DNA of 64,000 nt from Siphonodentalium dalli (taxonomy: Eukaryota; Mollusca; Scaphopoda; Gadilida; Siphonodentaliidae), in contig CP136064.1 of NCBI GenBank assembly GCA_032622095.1, forward strand, positions 136,477,954 through 136,541,953, given 5' to 3'. How positions within the stretch are numbered: position 1 is the stretch's first letter; each line of letters starts with the position of its first letter. Shown here piece after piece: positions 12,656 to 23,984 of the stretch. The notes under the pieces were generated by a model that did no database searches, was not told the DNA's origin, and saw only the letters and a program-made list of their open reading frames with translations. Made by a program: the position numbers and the translations under genes.

Positions 12656-13295
12656 GAAATAAATATGTTTACACCAAATAGTTGCGAAACCAGAGCCATA
12701 ACTCTATTCCTCCATAGTAATTCTTACAACAACTTCTTGTCCATAACCATTGTTCCGATTTAGCTAATATTTGGTATGGAGGGTTCTTGGGTGACTGGTG
12801 TTCAGATTTGTTCAAATGAGGTCACCCGGTCAATTAGTTGAGAAACCAGGGCCATAACTCATAGTAATTCTTACAATGACTTCTTCTAAAAAAAAATATT
12901 GGGCCGATTTAGCTTATATTTGGTTCTGAGGGACCTTGGGTGACTGGGAATCAGATTTGTTCAAATTGGGTCACTGGGTCAAATAGGGGCAGAGCCAGGG
13001 ACATAACTCTAAAAACAAAAACATTACATTTTTGCATTTTGATCATATTTGGTGTGGATGTTCCCTAGGTGACTGTCATTCAGATTTGTTCAAATGAGGT
13101 CACTGTGTCAAATAGTTGCGAAACCAGGGCCATTACTATATTCCTCCTTGGTAATTCTTATAACGACTTCTTGTCTAGAACCATTATGACGATTTAGTTT
13201 ATATTTGGTATGGGGGTCATTGAATGACTGGGGTTCAGATTTGTTCAAATGGGGTCACTGGCTCAAATAGTGGTGGAGCCAGGGCCATAATCCCC
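12656..13295 (+). repeat. Tandem array of dispersed repeat, ~150-bp units
   Basis: About four units, each with CCAGGGCCATAACTC, TAGTAATTCTTA, CGATTTAGCTTATATTTGG, and CAGATTTGTTCAAATGAGG. CAGATTTGTTCAAAT occurs near 12803, 12953, 13080 and 13236. Same family as 8222-8431 and 14745-15300. Confidence 0.75.
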
Positions 13296-13629
13296 CAAAA
13301 AATAATAATAAATTCAGGAACTCCTTGATCAATTTAACATACAATTTTTGTTATCACCCTCCCCCCACATGACCCAGAACCCCACCCTGCCCCAACCAAC
13401 AGCATTCCACCCTATCTCATCTCCTAACTCACAGGATCTCTCCCACCAGCAGATTAAGTCAATTGTGTTAGCTACAGACAGAGAGAGAGAGTTAATATAA
13501 ATACAAACAGTCACCAATTGAGATGTTTATCAGGCTGACAGGTATGAACTAATGCTTAGCTAGCACTCATGCCAATCTGTGTTATTAAAATAAAATCAAA
13601 ACAAATTATTGTTCTCTAATCTGAATTTA

Positions 13630-14042
13630 GTGTGTCTGGCATTTGCAGAATGAGGTTCCCAGAGGGTGAATTTAGTTATGCTACCCTGTACAGCAGTCTA
13701 GAATCACCAAATATACTAGCCATGGTCCTCATTCTGCTTAGGCCGCATCTTCTGGGAAGTATATAGGCACTTAAATTGACATTTTTACTTACTTTTTCCC
13801 TTCTGTTTAGTTTCTATATCCCCTAATTTGTGAATATAAAATGCATAATTGAGGTGCCCAATGGGTGCACATCACCAACTTTAACTGGATAACTTCAATC
13901 TAATGCTATGTCTCCCATAGCAGTTGAGGCCTACACAGAATGAGGTCCACAGAGGGTGAATTTGGTTATGCTAGCCCGCATTGCAGGATTGTGTCAATAA
14001 ATTCACCCTTTGGGGACCTCATTCTGCAAATGTCAGACACTA
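13630..14042. mobile_element. Fold-back/MITE pair with GCAGAATGAGGT ends
   Basis: GTCTGGCATTTGCAGAATGAGG followed by TCCCAGAGGGTGAATTTA (13632-13672) recurs inverted at about 14000-14042, giving a ~40-bp TIR. A second direct copy of the same end (ACAGAATGAGGTCCACAGAG) lies at 13935-13975 and a third inverted remnant near 13724. This looks like two short elements, one nested in or beside the other. Confidence 0.65.
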
Positions 14043-14497
14043 TGTTCAGGCTTGGCTTTTCGAATATTATGTTCTTAACCACCAGTATCCAGTTAAACTC
14101 ATTATACCCTGAGTTTGCAAAGAAAACTTGGGGGGTATATTGGATTGAATTTGTCAGTCTCTATGTCAGACTGTTTTCCCATCCATCCATCTGCCATTAT
14201 GTCTCTATCCGTCCATCAATTGTTTTCTTCTCCAGATACATATTAATGACCAAATGGGTTTATATATTTAGGTGTGGATGTAAATCCTTGTTTTTGATCA
14301 CAGCTGTAGGAGTAACACAATACATTGGTATTGCTGGGCAAAATGTTTGCGCCATCATTAATTATCTCCATGTCAACAGGTCTCCCAGACATTTTGGTAG
14401 CTGATAGTGGCTTTATGAATGGAATTTTATCCCATGTTTATCTCAGATACAAATTACCTGTTTGACAGATAAAGTTTATTTTTACTATTAATATTAA

Positions 14498-14600
14498 CTA
14501 TTTCATGACCAGAGTTGTGCTGGTGAGAGCAATGAAGACCCTGTGCTTGTGCATTCTCTTATATATGCTCACATGGGAAGCCTCCCATATAAAAGAGAAT
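14498..14600. repeat. Short inverted repeat
   Basis: GCATTCTCTTATATATGCTC (14552) and CATATAAAAGAGAATGC (14587) form an imperfect hairpin. No other feature in this stretch. Confidence 0.4.
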
Positions 14601-14744
14601 GCTCTGGCTTTCAAGTCTTGGTAATTTTGTTGAGCCAATAGGCATTCAAATAAATCATGTATGTCATATTCTTGCAGGGATGTCGCCACTGTGTTGGAGG
14701 GGGGGGGGGGTGGTGATTTGTTCAATGAAATGTAATTTTTGAGC

Positions 14745-15300
14745 TCACGTCTTCTCTGAATGGGTTCATATTTGGTGTGGATGTTCCCTAGGTGACTTAC
14801 ATTCAGATTTGTTTAAATGAGGTCACTCTATCAAATGGTTATGAACGCAGGACCATAACTCTTGCCCTCCATAGTAATTCTTAAAAACTACTTCTTCTGC
14901 TGTACCATCAGGTTGAATGGGTTCATATTTGGTACGAACAGTCCTTGGGTGACCCGGAGTTCAGATTTGTTCAAATGGGGCACCTGATCAAATAGGGGCC
15001 AAGCAAAGGACAGTTTTCCTCTTAATATGCTTCCTTCACACAGACCATCAGGTCTATTTTACTGATATTTAGTATGAAGGGTTCTTTGGTGTCTGGGATT
15101 TATTCAGATGGGGTCACCAGATTAAATAGAGTGGGACCAGGGACATAACTGTATGTCTCTATAGTAATACTTAAAAATGTCTTCTCAAGAGAGGTTGGAC
15201 TATTTAGCTTACATATAGTATGGAGGATCCTTTAGTGACTGAGATTCAGATTTGTTAACATGAGGTCAACCTGTTAAGAAATGACGGGCTATGGGGACTT
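14745..15300 (+). repeat. Tandem array of dispersed repeat
   Basis: Further units of the same family: CATATTTGGTGTGGATGTTC, CAGATTTGTTTAAATGAGG, GCAGGACCATAACTCTTG, then increasingly diverged copies down to about 15300. A poly-G run (15531-15544) follows downstream. Confidence 0.65.
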
Positions 15301-16765
15301 CTCTTAAAACATCTACCTTGGAACTACCTGACTGATTAATCTGACATATATATGTTGTTTTCGGTTTCATGGATAATTGGGCTTCAAACATGTCTAAATA
15401 GTTTATAAAAAGGTGCTTGTGAGATTGGAAATTTCTAACAATTGAGAAAGTTTGAGACGTCAGTTGTGAAATTCCAACCTAAAACTTGGGAATCTGGAGC
15501 CCGGTCAGGAGGGGATATGTTTAGCTGGAGGGGGGGGGGGGGGTGATCTGTAATGTTCCATTGGTAATTTAAAGGTAGATATTCACTGATCGACATGAAG
15601 ACTCTCTAGCCACATATCATGGTTAGATCCACTTCTTTTAAAGTAATTATAAAAAGTTCTGACTGTTATGGTCTCAATAGTCCCAGTCTTATCAGTCTTT
15701 GCAGTCTGGTGAGCGACCCCACAGTCTTTGACTGTCTCGTTAATAAAGGTATCCCACAAATTGCAAACCTACTGCCATTGTCATAAATATACTTCAAAGC
15801 TTCAAATGTATTATTGTATGCAGACAACATCTATCCAATTATTGGAGATCCTAACACAGGCTTGTTTTTCAACACACAATTGATACAAACGCTTGCCATT
15901 CAAGGCACATATCTAAATCCTTGTTATGTTTATTCCTTCAATACATGGAAACTCCACAAGTACTACAGGGCATCAGATGAGTATTTAAACTAAACTGTTT
16001 TAAAAAATGGAACGATTCTTTGCAAACATTCAAGCTTCTATTGGCCCATCAGAGGAGATACTGTAGGGCATCTTTATGAACAAACCACTTTGATTTGAAA
16101 TGGAAGTGCAATACTAAAATATAGTAATCTGTGGGTACCATCAGGTGTGGTTTCTCCACTGCTGCAAGGTTGCAGACTAATATCGATTTGAGATTATAGA
16201 TATTGGGATGAAATGGTCTCGAAATATTGACAGTAGAATTCTGGTCTATAGGCTCTATACGAGCTGGTAATTTAGTGACACAGCTGTGGGATAATACAAA
16301 TGGAAACACTTTAGAAATGACTTATTGAAAGATGCAATTTCCCATATGGCCGTAAATATGTTCATTATTGACTGAATGTAATTCAGAACCACATGCACTG
16401 TATCAGTAATTGATACACATCTTGCAAAGGTTATTTAATTTATAACACTGGTTATACATGTTGGTATATCATAAAAGGATAAGATATAAAAATGTCTTTT
16501 CATCTCATCGACAGAGGCAATATTATTTTCATCCCATGCATGCATCCATGAAATGTTGGAAGGTCTTATCCCCAGCTTGTTTTCAGATGCCATATATCCA
16601 GGACAATGGAGAAAGGGAGAATGAGAAATACTGTCAAGCTATTTATTCAAAATCAGGGAAAGTCCATAACAGCAATATCTAATATATGTTCTATAGTAGT
16701 ACATTAACGTATATATTAAAGTATGGAGCCTCAAAGATAAAATGAGAGTTGCAAAAAATATTATA
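15301..16765. other. No recognised gene
   Basis: No coding or repeat structure recognised apart from a G homopolymer at 15530-15544. The few short frames show no known motif. Confidence 0.5.
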
Positions 16766-16768
16766 TTT

Positions 16769-16921
16769 AAGAATTGAATGTAGTGGGTGTGTGTGTTATT
16801 GAGGGACACGGCGCTGTGATCGTTTGGGCACATTGTGTAAAGCGGTTGACACTAAATGTGCCCCAACAACCTCTGCGCCGAATCCCTCAATAACACACAC
16901 ACATAAACCCACTACATTCAT
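16769..16921. mobile_element. Small TIR element (~150 bp)
   Basis: TGAATGTAGTGGGT followed by GTGTGTGTTATTGAGGGA at the left is matched inverted by TCCCTCAATAACACACACAC...ACCCACTACATTCA at the right, with an unrelated ~70-bp core containing GCGCCG. A non-autonomous DNA transposon (MITE) of unknown superfamily. Confidence 0.65.
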
Positions 16922-17044
16922 TTCTTCATTTATATAGCTTTTTGATTGTTTATTCCCCTAAAAAAGCTGAAAGTATTTATTTTCATAAAGAATTTTTAAC
17001 CCACGCAGAACTAAGTCAGTCCAATATTAGCTTCAGTTTCACTA

Positions 17045-17600
17045 GACCAAGTCATCTCAGTCAACAACAGCTTGGGACATCTGTTGGGTTGATGCTGTTT
17101 TGGACGAGTCCCATCCCATTACTCTTCTATAACAAACTTTACATCCATAATTTTGGGTGGGAATTATCTTGCTTGTATGTCTTCAGATGAGGTTAAATGG
17201 ATGCTTTGCATATATGAACATAGCATGATGATATAAAAGTATCAAACATGCATTTAGCAGAGGTCCATTAAATATCAAAGCAACAAAATTTATAAGTAAA
17301 CAAAGCCTTGTTTTCCAGAGAATTTTGATCTGTCGCGCTATCAGAAAATGTATGTTAACAATACATGAAACAATCGTATCATCGCTTTACATTTTCTATC
17401 AAGTTTATTCTGTCAGATTATTAATCACCTTCAGGGGTTCACGTGAATGTTCAGGCTTCACATGTTCATATAGTACGTATTTTGAATGAAAGTCCATTAT
17501 AGAAGAGTAATGGGAGGGGACTCAGTCCTAAAACAGCATCATCCCAACCGATATATCCGATGTTGTGGACCGAGAAGACTTGGTCTAGAGTATCAGCTGT
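17045..17600. repeat. Inverted duplication of ~90 bp
   Basis: A segment at 17040-17125 (ACTAGACCAAGTC, GATGCTGTTTTGGAC, CCCATTACTCTTCTATAA) recurs inverted at about 17490-17595. The minus-strand copy lies in an open frame containing IGYIGWDDAVLG and PLPLLFYN, preceded by an acceptor-like ACATCACAG. The plus-strand copy also gives PIPLLFYN. It may be a duplicated exon fragment or the arms of an unknown element. I do not recognise the peptide. Confidence 0.45.
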
Positions 17601-17604
17601 GATG

Positions 17605-18994
17605 TAATCATGTGCAAAATGGGGTCTCAGTCCCGGCCCAATAAAATCATGTTTAACCGGATCCATGTCATGCTAATCACCTCGATCTGTTAATGAGTCT
17701 GCCAAATAACGAGAGTGTCACTTACACCCTGGCTGCATTAGTAATGACGTGTGAAGTAATTGATTTATAATATGTGTTGTCTCAATGGCAGTTATACATA
17801 TAATCAACAAGTCTCATCACACTTGGCTTCTTTCTTTGTCGATCAGTTGGCAGTGTGGCCTTTGTTACACATAACTTGGTGATCGCCACAGGCTCGATCT
17901 TGTCACCACGTGGAACAGACCACAGTGACTGTTGAGGAACGGGTGTACATGTCAGTTTTGATGGAATATATTTCAATCCATGCAGTTGCCATTGTTGTAA
18001 GGACAGAATAACACCAACCGCGCATGTGAACAACAACCACTGTTTTGGAAAAAAACAAAATCCTCAGATGACAAGCTTGTTGGGTAGGGCTGAGGGTTGT
18101 ATGTATTTCACAAAGTAAATCCCCAAATATAACATTTTGGAATTGGGGTGAGTAAAGGTAATACAAGGTCAGCGCGTTTTAAACGTTTTATAGATATAAA
18201 TTACCAATACAGAATCAGTGTGTATCAGCAACATTGGGTCCGATAACTCCGATTAGGTCTATAGGGCGAATCGAAATACGATTAGGTGACCCAAATAGAC
18301 TTCTCTATATTTGTATTTTATTATGTTTGTGTTTTTTATTTGATTTAAAAAAATTAATATTGTTTATACACCAACCAGACTTGATGCTAATTTGTGTTGT
18401 CAAACAAAATAAATTTAGGTGGTGATAATAAATGTTTATTCTTACGTTTAAATCGTCATTTAGCTACAAAATGCCGTTATGGTCAAACTAGTTTTGAAGA
18501 AATGTACGTGACAATGAAAAAAGTCAAACGAGCAGCCTTAACTAAGTGACTAAGCCATGGAGGACGTCCATTTTCTTCGCTCCGTGTTTACCTAGTTAAA
18601 TTCGCTTAAACCCCATGGGATTGCTAATCTAACTTTGTGCTATTTCTCATTCCGAATATTATCCTTCAGTATAATTCGGATTTAGACTGGATTGTGCCTT
18701 ATATTCGCTTTTATCTGTATGTGGAACTTAAACTTTTCTTTAATCGCGCCATGATGTTTATATTTTCCTGACGCCATATACGCCCAATCTATCAGCCGTT
18801 CACGCGGGAGCTTCTTTCCAAGGACATTTCTCAAATCAGCCCAATCCTTCACCTGGTGGCCTGCGTTTGACTCATTCTGTGCTCAGTGAACATAACTCAT
18901 ACTTATAACAAGAACACAGACAATAATAAGCGAATGTGCATACAAACTCTTGAATGATATTTAACAAACTCTCTCACTCCATAATCAGAGGTGT
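17605..18994. other. No recognised gene
   Basis: Flanking DNA left of the Polinton-type element. No coding region recognised. The last ~50 bases before 18995 read in frame with the open frame right of the element (see the candidate exon at 29775). Confidence 0.4.
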
Positions 18995-19000
18995 CGAATC
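18995..19000. other. Left target-site duplication CGAATC
   Basis: The six bases CGAATC immediately precede the left terminus AGTAGTATGAGC and recur at 29769-29774 directly after the right terminus GCTCATACTACT. A 6-bp duplication is the Polinton/Maverick signature. Confidence 0.85.
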
Positions 19001-21908
19001 AGTAGTATGAGCAACTCGTTAGGTTCAATCGTAAAATTGGGCATAAGTGTATTTTGAGTATGTTAGTACTATAGTACTATATATTTGAGAATCGTTGATA
19101 AAAATGGGCGTAAGTATATTTTCGATAGAGCAGGTCGTCATATTTGAGCGTCATGTGGGTATATTTTTGGCTAACAAATTGGTTCATCGTGTATAAGTGT
19201 GAAGTTTTTTTTTTTTGTAATCTCGACCGACTATTGCGTGTCGGACACATCAACTAAATACTCTCAGCTTAAGACGGCTTAACCAAATTATTCATAGAGC
19301 AGGTCGTCATATTTGAGCGTCATGTGTGTGTGTGTATATTATTGACTAACAAGTTGGTTCATAGTGTATAAGTGTGAAGTTGCTTTTTTTGTAATCTCGC
19401 CCGACTATTAAATGTCTGAAGCATCAACCGAATAATCTCAGCTTAAGACGGCTTAACCAAATTATTTGCGTAAAGATTCAGACACACATACATCTTACTG
19501 TATTTTGATCAATAGATGAATATTCCTACCTACTGGATAGTGCGTATTCATCCGAAGAAATGTCTGACGATTCTGTCAACTGGGATTAAAAAATGAACAC
19601 TTTAAATATTGTATATCCTACCATATGTGAACTTGAATTATGTCATCACCAATAAATACATGTATAATCGATTATCTTTTCAATAATAAAATATCTCTCT
19701 GGGTTTTATCGTGGTAAAAATCTTTTGTTTGACAAGAGATTTTCCACTCAATGTTTGTCACAGACCTACGTCATAATACTCCCCCAACAACCCCTCCTCC
19801 CTTACCCCCAACCACATTCCCATCTCACATCACTTACCCACACCTATTCATGCGCGTATATATTGTACAATGTGTATGTGTCGGAGCACAAGACATCCAA
19901 ATAAGGAGTATTACCTCATAAAGCAACGCTCTTTATTCATCTTTCAACATAAATGACACACGTGCATTATCGCGAATTATTGGAAGAATTATTGGAAGAG
20001 CGTACGTTTATAGAGTTATTGTTCTTAGAACGAGAATCGTTAGTCCTGTAACGGCACTGAATCTGGCGAGGTTTGCCGAATGCTATGCACCCGTGTCAGC
20101 TAAATCCACATTAAGCATTTAATTTTGAATAAGGTTGATTTGTTTTTCAAATTTAATAGTGTTGCTATGACGAGGCTGATCGAAGAAGAAAAATAAATTC
20201 GTTTTATTAATTTGTCAATTCTATTCCAACATGGCGGCCACCACTGGGGGCCCATAGGTCTGAATCGCCCGGATGTAAAAACAAATTTGTTCATGTTGAC
20301 GGAGTATAGAAATTAGTGATGTCACAACTATACTTGCGTCGCTTACGCGTGGAATAAAATAGTCACGGGCTATTGAGAAGTATGGCCTTGTATGTAAATA
20401 ATAAAGCGCGTTATCGAATCTATGTTACACCACGGGTTATTGTAATTAAATGAAAATTTCCCACTGAGTTTTGCCACAGAACTACGTGATAATACCCAAA
20501 TCAAATCAGTTGTCCGTAAAGAAAAGCCAATCAATAGCCAAGATGACTTGTCCGTAACTAAATGCAAAAGACCTCAAACGTTGAAAAAGAATTTCATACC
20601 GAATATAAGTAATCTCCCAAACACGGCCATAACATCAAATTAGTTTCACGGGTTGCATTTTTGATCACCAGTACACGTCAGCAGCTTATCGCGTTAATAC
20701 TTCACCTGTACATATAAACGGCTTATTGAGTTATGCATACATATAGTACGTCACCTGGACATTTTATCAGTTTATCACATGATCACTAAATGTGGCAATC
20801 GGGTGTCCGCAGATGCCTGCAATGTATTATTTATAATAATTGGACTCATTGATCTCACGTAAATAATACTCTTAGTTGTTCCAATAAAATAGTTATCAAA
20901 TTCGATCACCATTAGATTTGACTGTGGAATATAACGATCTTTAACTTATTTATCGATCTATGTTAGAACATGGTCTTAACAAAAAACATGACCATAACAA
21001 AAATTACCTTACCTTTATGCATGAATCTAATTTGACCATGCGTAAATATTGCCAGCTTATCGTCTGATGAGCAAATCCGATGTTTACATACTTAAACTGA
21101 GGTATGATTGTATTATGTGTACATGTATATATGGTCATAGCGTGATGAGCAAAATGTGATGTTTACACACTTAAGCTCTGGATAAACAATACATATCGCA
21201 TCTGCAGCAGTCTACTTCATTGTGAATTAAGCCACTCTGGGTTAGTTGACTACAAACCTGTTACACCACAGCATTGGGTTATTGTAATTTAATGAAAATT
21301 TTACACATCGTGATTGCTTTCAAAAATAGTACAAGTTCCCGTTTGTAACACATGAATGAAGAGCGTTTAACGTATACGAAATTACTACACGACTGAACTG
21401 AACCTTGAAATTTATATTTCACATCTTCCCAACAACAGATAAATACATAATCATAGTGTTATACTGTGTTGTATGTACACACGCTATGACATCATTAAAG
21501 GGGGCAATACACTCAAGGTGTTGAATATTAAAGAAACACGAGGCAAGGGACGTGATGCAATATTGGTGTGTGAATATTAAAGGAACACAATGCACTCTAA
21601 AGGAACACAAGGCACTCATTATGAATGAATGTTAAAGAAACACAATAAACGCACTGGTGTTTGAATATTAAAGTAACACAATGCACTCTAAAGGGACACA
21701 AGACACTCATTATGAATGAATGTTAACAATACAAGCGCAGTGGTTGAAAGTTAAATGACAGAACAATATTTAAAGTTCAAATTTTCGGGCTCTTAATGTG
21801 CCTTTTATCATTACGTATCGTTTCTCACTCTACAATTCCCAATAATCCACTCACTCTCTCCCCGCTTATAGATATATAACGAAAACGAGAATATCATGTT
21901 GATGAAGT

Positions 21909-21990
21909 TTATTGAAATTTAATCGTCGTCTGAATCTACAGCCCATTCATTATTATATCCGTGTTTGGTCAGTTTGACCATTTCTTAATG
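21909..21990 (-). other. ORF tail with stop and polyA signal in left arm
   Basis: On the minus strand the arm reads an acidic C-terminal tail (TKHGYNNEWAVDSDDD then stop), followed by AATAAA (21909-21914). The same tail and AATAAA occur on the plus strand in the right arm (24160-24240). A shorter copy of ACCAAACACGGATATAAT also sits at the loop edge (22251-22270). This suggests the ATPase transcript originally ended inside the terminal repeat. Confidence 0.45.
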
Positions 21991-22089
21991 ATCATGTTAT
22001 GTATGGGTGATGTTTTCATTCGATGCTGGTATTCTATTAATCGTTCATAACTTTTGAGAAAGAGGAACAACAGCGACGATGATGGCGAC

Positions 22090-22206
22090 CACAACAACAA
22101 CAACAACAACATCTACTTTTTGGGGGGACAAAATAACATGACACCGCCGTTGCCGCCGCCGCCGCCGTTGCCGCCGCCGCCGCCGTTGCCGCCGCCGTTG
22201 CCGCAG
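22090..22206. repeat. (CAA)n and (GCCGTT/GCC)n microsatellites
   Basis: CAACAACAACAACAACAAC at the inner edge of the left arm, then an expanded GCCGCCGCCGTTGCC run (22144-22206). The right arm has the (GTT)n but only a short GGCGGCTGCGGC remnant, so the GCC tract expanded or contracted after the arms were made. Confidence 0.8.
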
Positions 22207-22250
22207 TAAAATAACATGATATGTGGTACATATTACAATTTTTTTTTTAA

Positions 22251-23602
22251 TTATATCCGTGTTTGGTCACTTTCACCGGCTTTGTCATCACTTTCGTCAG
22301 AAGTGTCATTTGTTTCGTCCATGAATTTTTCTAGCATCGGTTTGTACTTTAATATTGACATTTTCACTGCATCACGATCTTCATAACCATTATTCAAATA
22401 TTTGTTGACGTGTGACACCGTGGATAGATTGACCAATGACTACTATTGTATCTTTTGGCTAATATTGTCCTAGCATAACCATTCATAAATTGCTTCATAT
22501 CTTTACTTTTAAGGTCCTTGTCAGCTTGTACTTTTGCTTCTGTTTCCGTTGAGCCATTTTCCTTATACGTTTCCACTTTATCACTCCATTCCTCATGTGT
22601 TTTATCTCTACTCTCATCACACAAACTTTTGAAGCATTCATCTTCATTCAATTTAATTTTCTTATTCTGACTATCATCCGTGTCCTCAGTTAATTTTCGT
22701 TTTAACTTATTTTCTTGACACCAGTTTTTTTTACGTGTCTCTGAACATCATAATGATCTTCGAACAAAAGCCGCAGTCATTACAAGGGTCCGGTGTGGCG
22801 GCTTTTAAATCCACCAGTAGGTAACTGTACGGTTCACTCGTCGCTTCCGAAAACTCTCGCACCATACGCTGAGGACATTCAGGATACATCTGTCTTGATA
22901 ATGTTGAAATTAATCCCTTGTCGATTGGGTTATTGAACAATACCAAATATTGACAATTTCGTCGTTGCGTTGGATCTTTGTTGTAGTAGAAATTCTGGTT
23001 CAAACTTATCAAAGATAAGTTCAAATGGTGACTTCCTTCGGAATGCAAATCATTAACTCTCTGGTCTTTTGATGTATAACTAGATTTTTATACCGGGGGT
23101 TGATAAGAGAATCCAAGTTTGCTGGTATTCTTCGTGTAAAGTTGACCTGTGAGGTGACGGTATACTTTATTTCGTCATATAGGGGCTGCCAATATTTATA
23201 AAACCATATTATTCTGTCAGGTGCGGGTGATATTTTTGAGGCAGACTTTTGTAGCAAGGTTTTCACGAAGTACGTCTTCCCACTAGATGTCGGTCCACTT
23301 ACACATGCCGTGAATGGATGCTTGAAAATAAAATCTTCTTGGACATTGGCCATTGGATCATCAAAGCAGGATGTTATGTCGCTTTGTTGCTGTTTCCCCT
23401 GCTGGTGTTGTAGTATCTGGTGTTGCTGTAATGACTGTTGTGGCTGATGATGCTGCTGCATGTTGCTGCTGTTTGTTGCTGCTGCTTGGTGTTGCTGCTG
23501 TGGGTGTCGGTTAACAAACTCAGTGCGCTTAGATTGTACATGTCTTATCAAATCATGGTTCCGCACATACTCATTAGAGCAAATTGAACACTGGTGCTTC
23601 AT
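22251..23602 (-). pseudogene. Polinton-type packaging ATPase (A32-like)
   Basis: Reading from 23602 down, the protein begins with a C2H2-finger-like segment (CSIC...HDLIRH, the last His apparently lost), then a ~45-residue Gln/His-rich linker, then an ATPase core with HPFTACVSGPTSSGKT (Walker A at residues 103-110) and RIIWFYKYWQPLYDEI. These match the FtsK/HerA-superfamily, poxvirus A32-like packaging ATPases of Polintons and adintovirus-like elements (established family). The frame breaks at 23021-23048, exactly where Walker B is expected. The continuation (GSHHLNLSLISLNQN, NNPIDKGLISTLSRQMYP) lies in the next frame at 22731-23048. A further acidic/Lys-rich tail continues at 22394-22651 and 22251-22436 in shifted frames. 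The product would package element DNA into virions; here it is probably inactive. Confidence 0.75.
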
Positions 23603-23984
23603 TTATACTTGACAAAAATATCTCGTTATATGGTTTTCCTTTATACAAATGTTCCTTATAACCTAAAATCTGTCCTGTATTGACGTCATTGTCAATTCAG
23701 ATCAGAAGTCCGTACGTTTGATAACTTTATGTAGGTGAAATAGTCTGCCTGCGAAGCACTGTGTAGAATCAACAGGTCTTGTCGGTAAGAGAGTCACAAG
23801 AGAAGTGAAGTCTCGGCTATTAAAACATAGTAATGCGATAGCGAACATCAAACGAGTCTGCGCACGCATATCTGTCAAAAGATACAATAGCAGTCATTGG
23901 TCAATCTATATACGGTGTCGATCTATAAAATGTTGCCCCATCAATTTCACCGAGAGGTTCCCTCGTCATTGGTAGTGACGTAAT
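23603..23984. other. Loop DNA upstream of the ATPase
   Basis: No gene recognised. A ~35-bp segment here (23876-23912, GATACAATAGCAGTCATTGG) is inverted relative to 22424-22460 inside the ATPase tail region, a further remnant of palindromic structure. The ATPase promoter would lie here, but I cannot define elements. Confidence 0.4.

Larger units (their letters stand above)
19001..22206. repeat. Left terminal inverted repeat (~3.2 kb)
   Basis: Matches the right arm in inverted orientation over essentially its whole length. Landmarks include the AGTAGTATG terminus, TCGGAGCACAAGACATCC (~19880), CATGGCGGCCACCACTGG (20230), CTTCACCTGTACATATAAAC (~20700), ACATCACGCTATGACC-type sequence (~21140) and AACAACAACAACAACATCTAC (~22095). 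It contains a 169-bp tandem duplication (AGAGCAGGTCGTCATATTTG at ~19125 and ~19294) and a ~91-bp tandem (AACACAATGCACTC at ~21584 and ~21675). Confidence 0.85.

Noticed and set aside
23400-23500. (CAG)n tract as a host polyglutamine gene
   Set aside because: It is the Gln-rich linker of the ATPase between the finger-like segment and the P-loop, not a separate gene.
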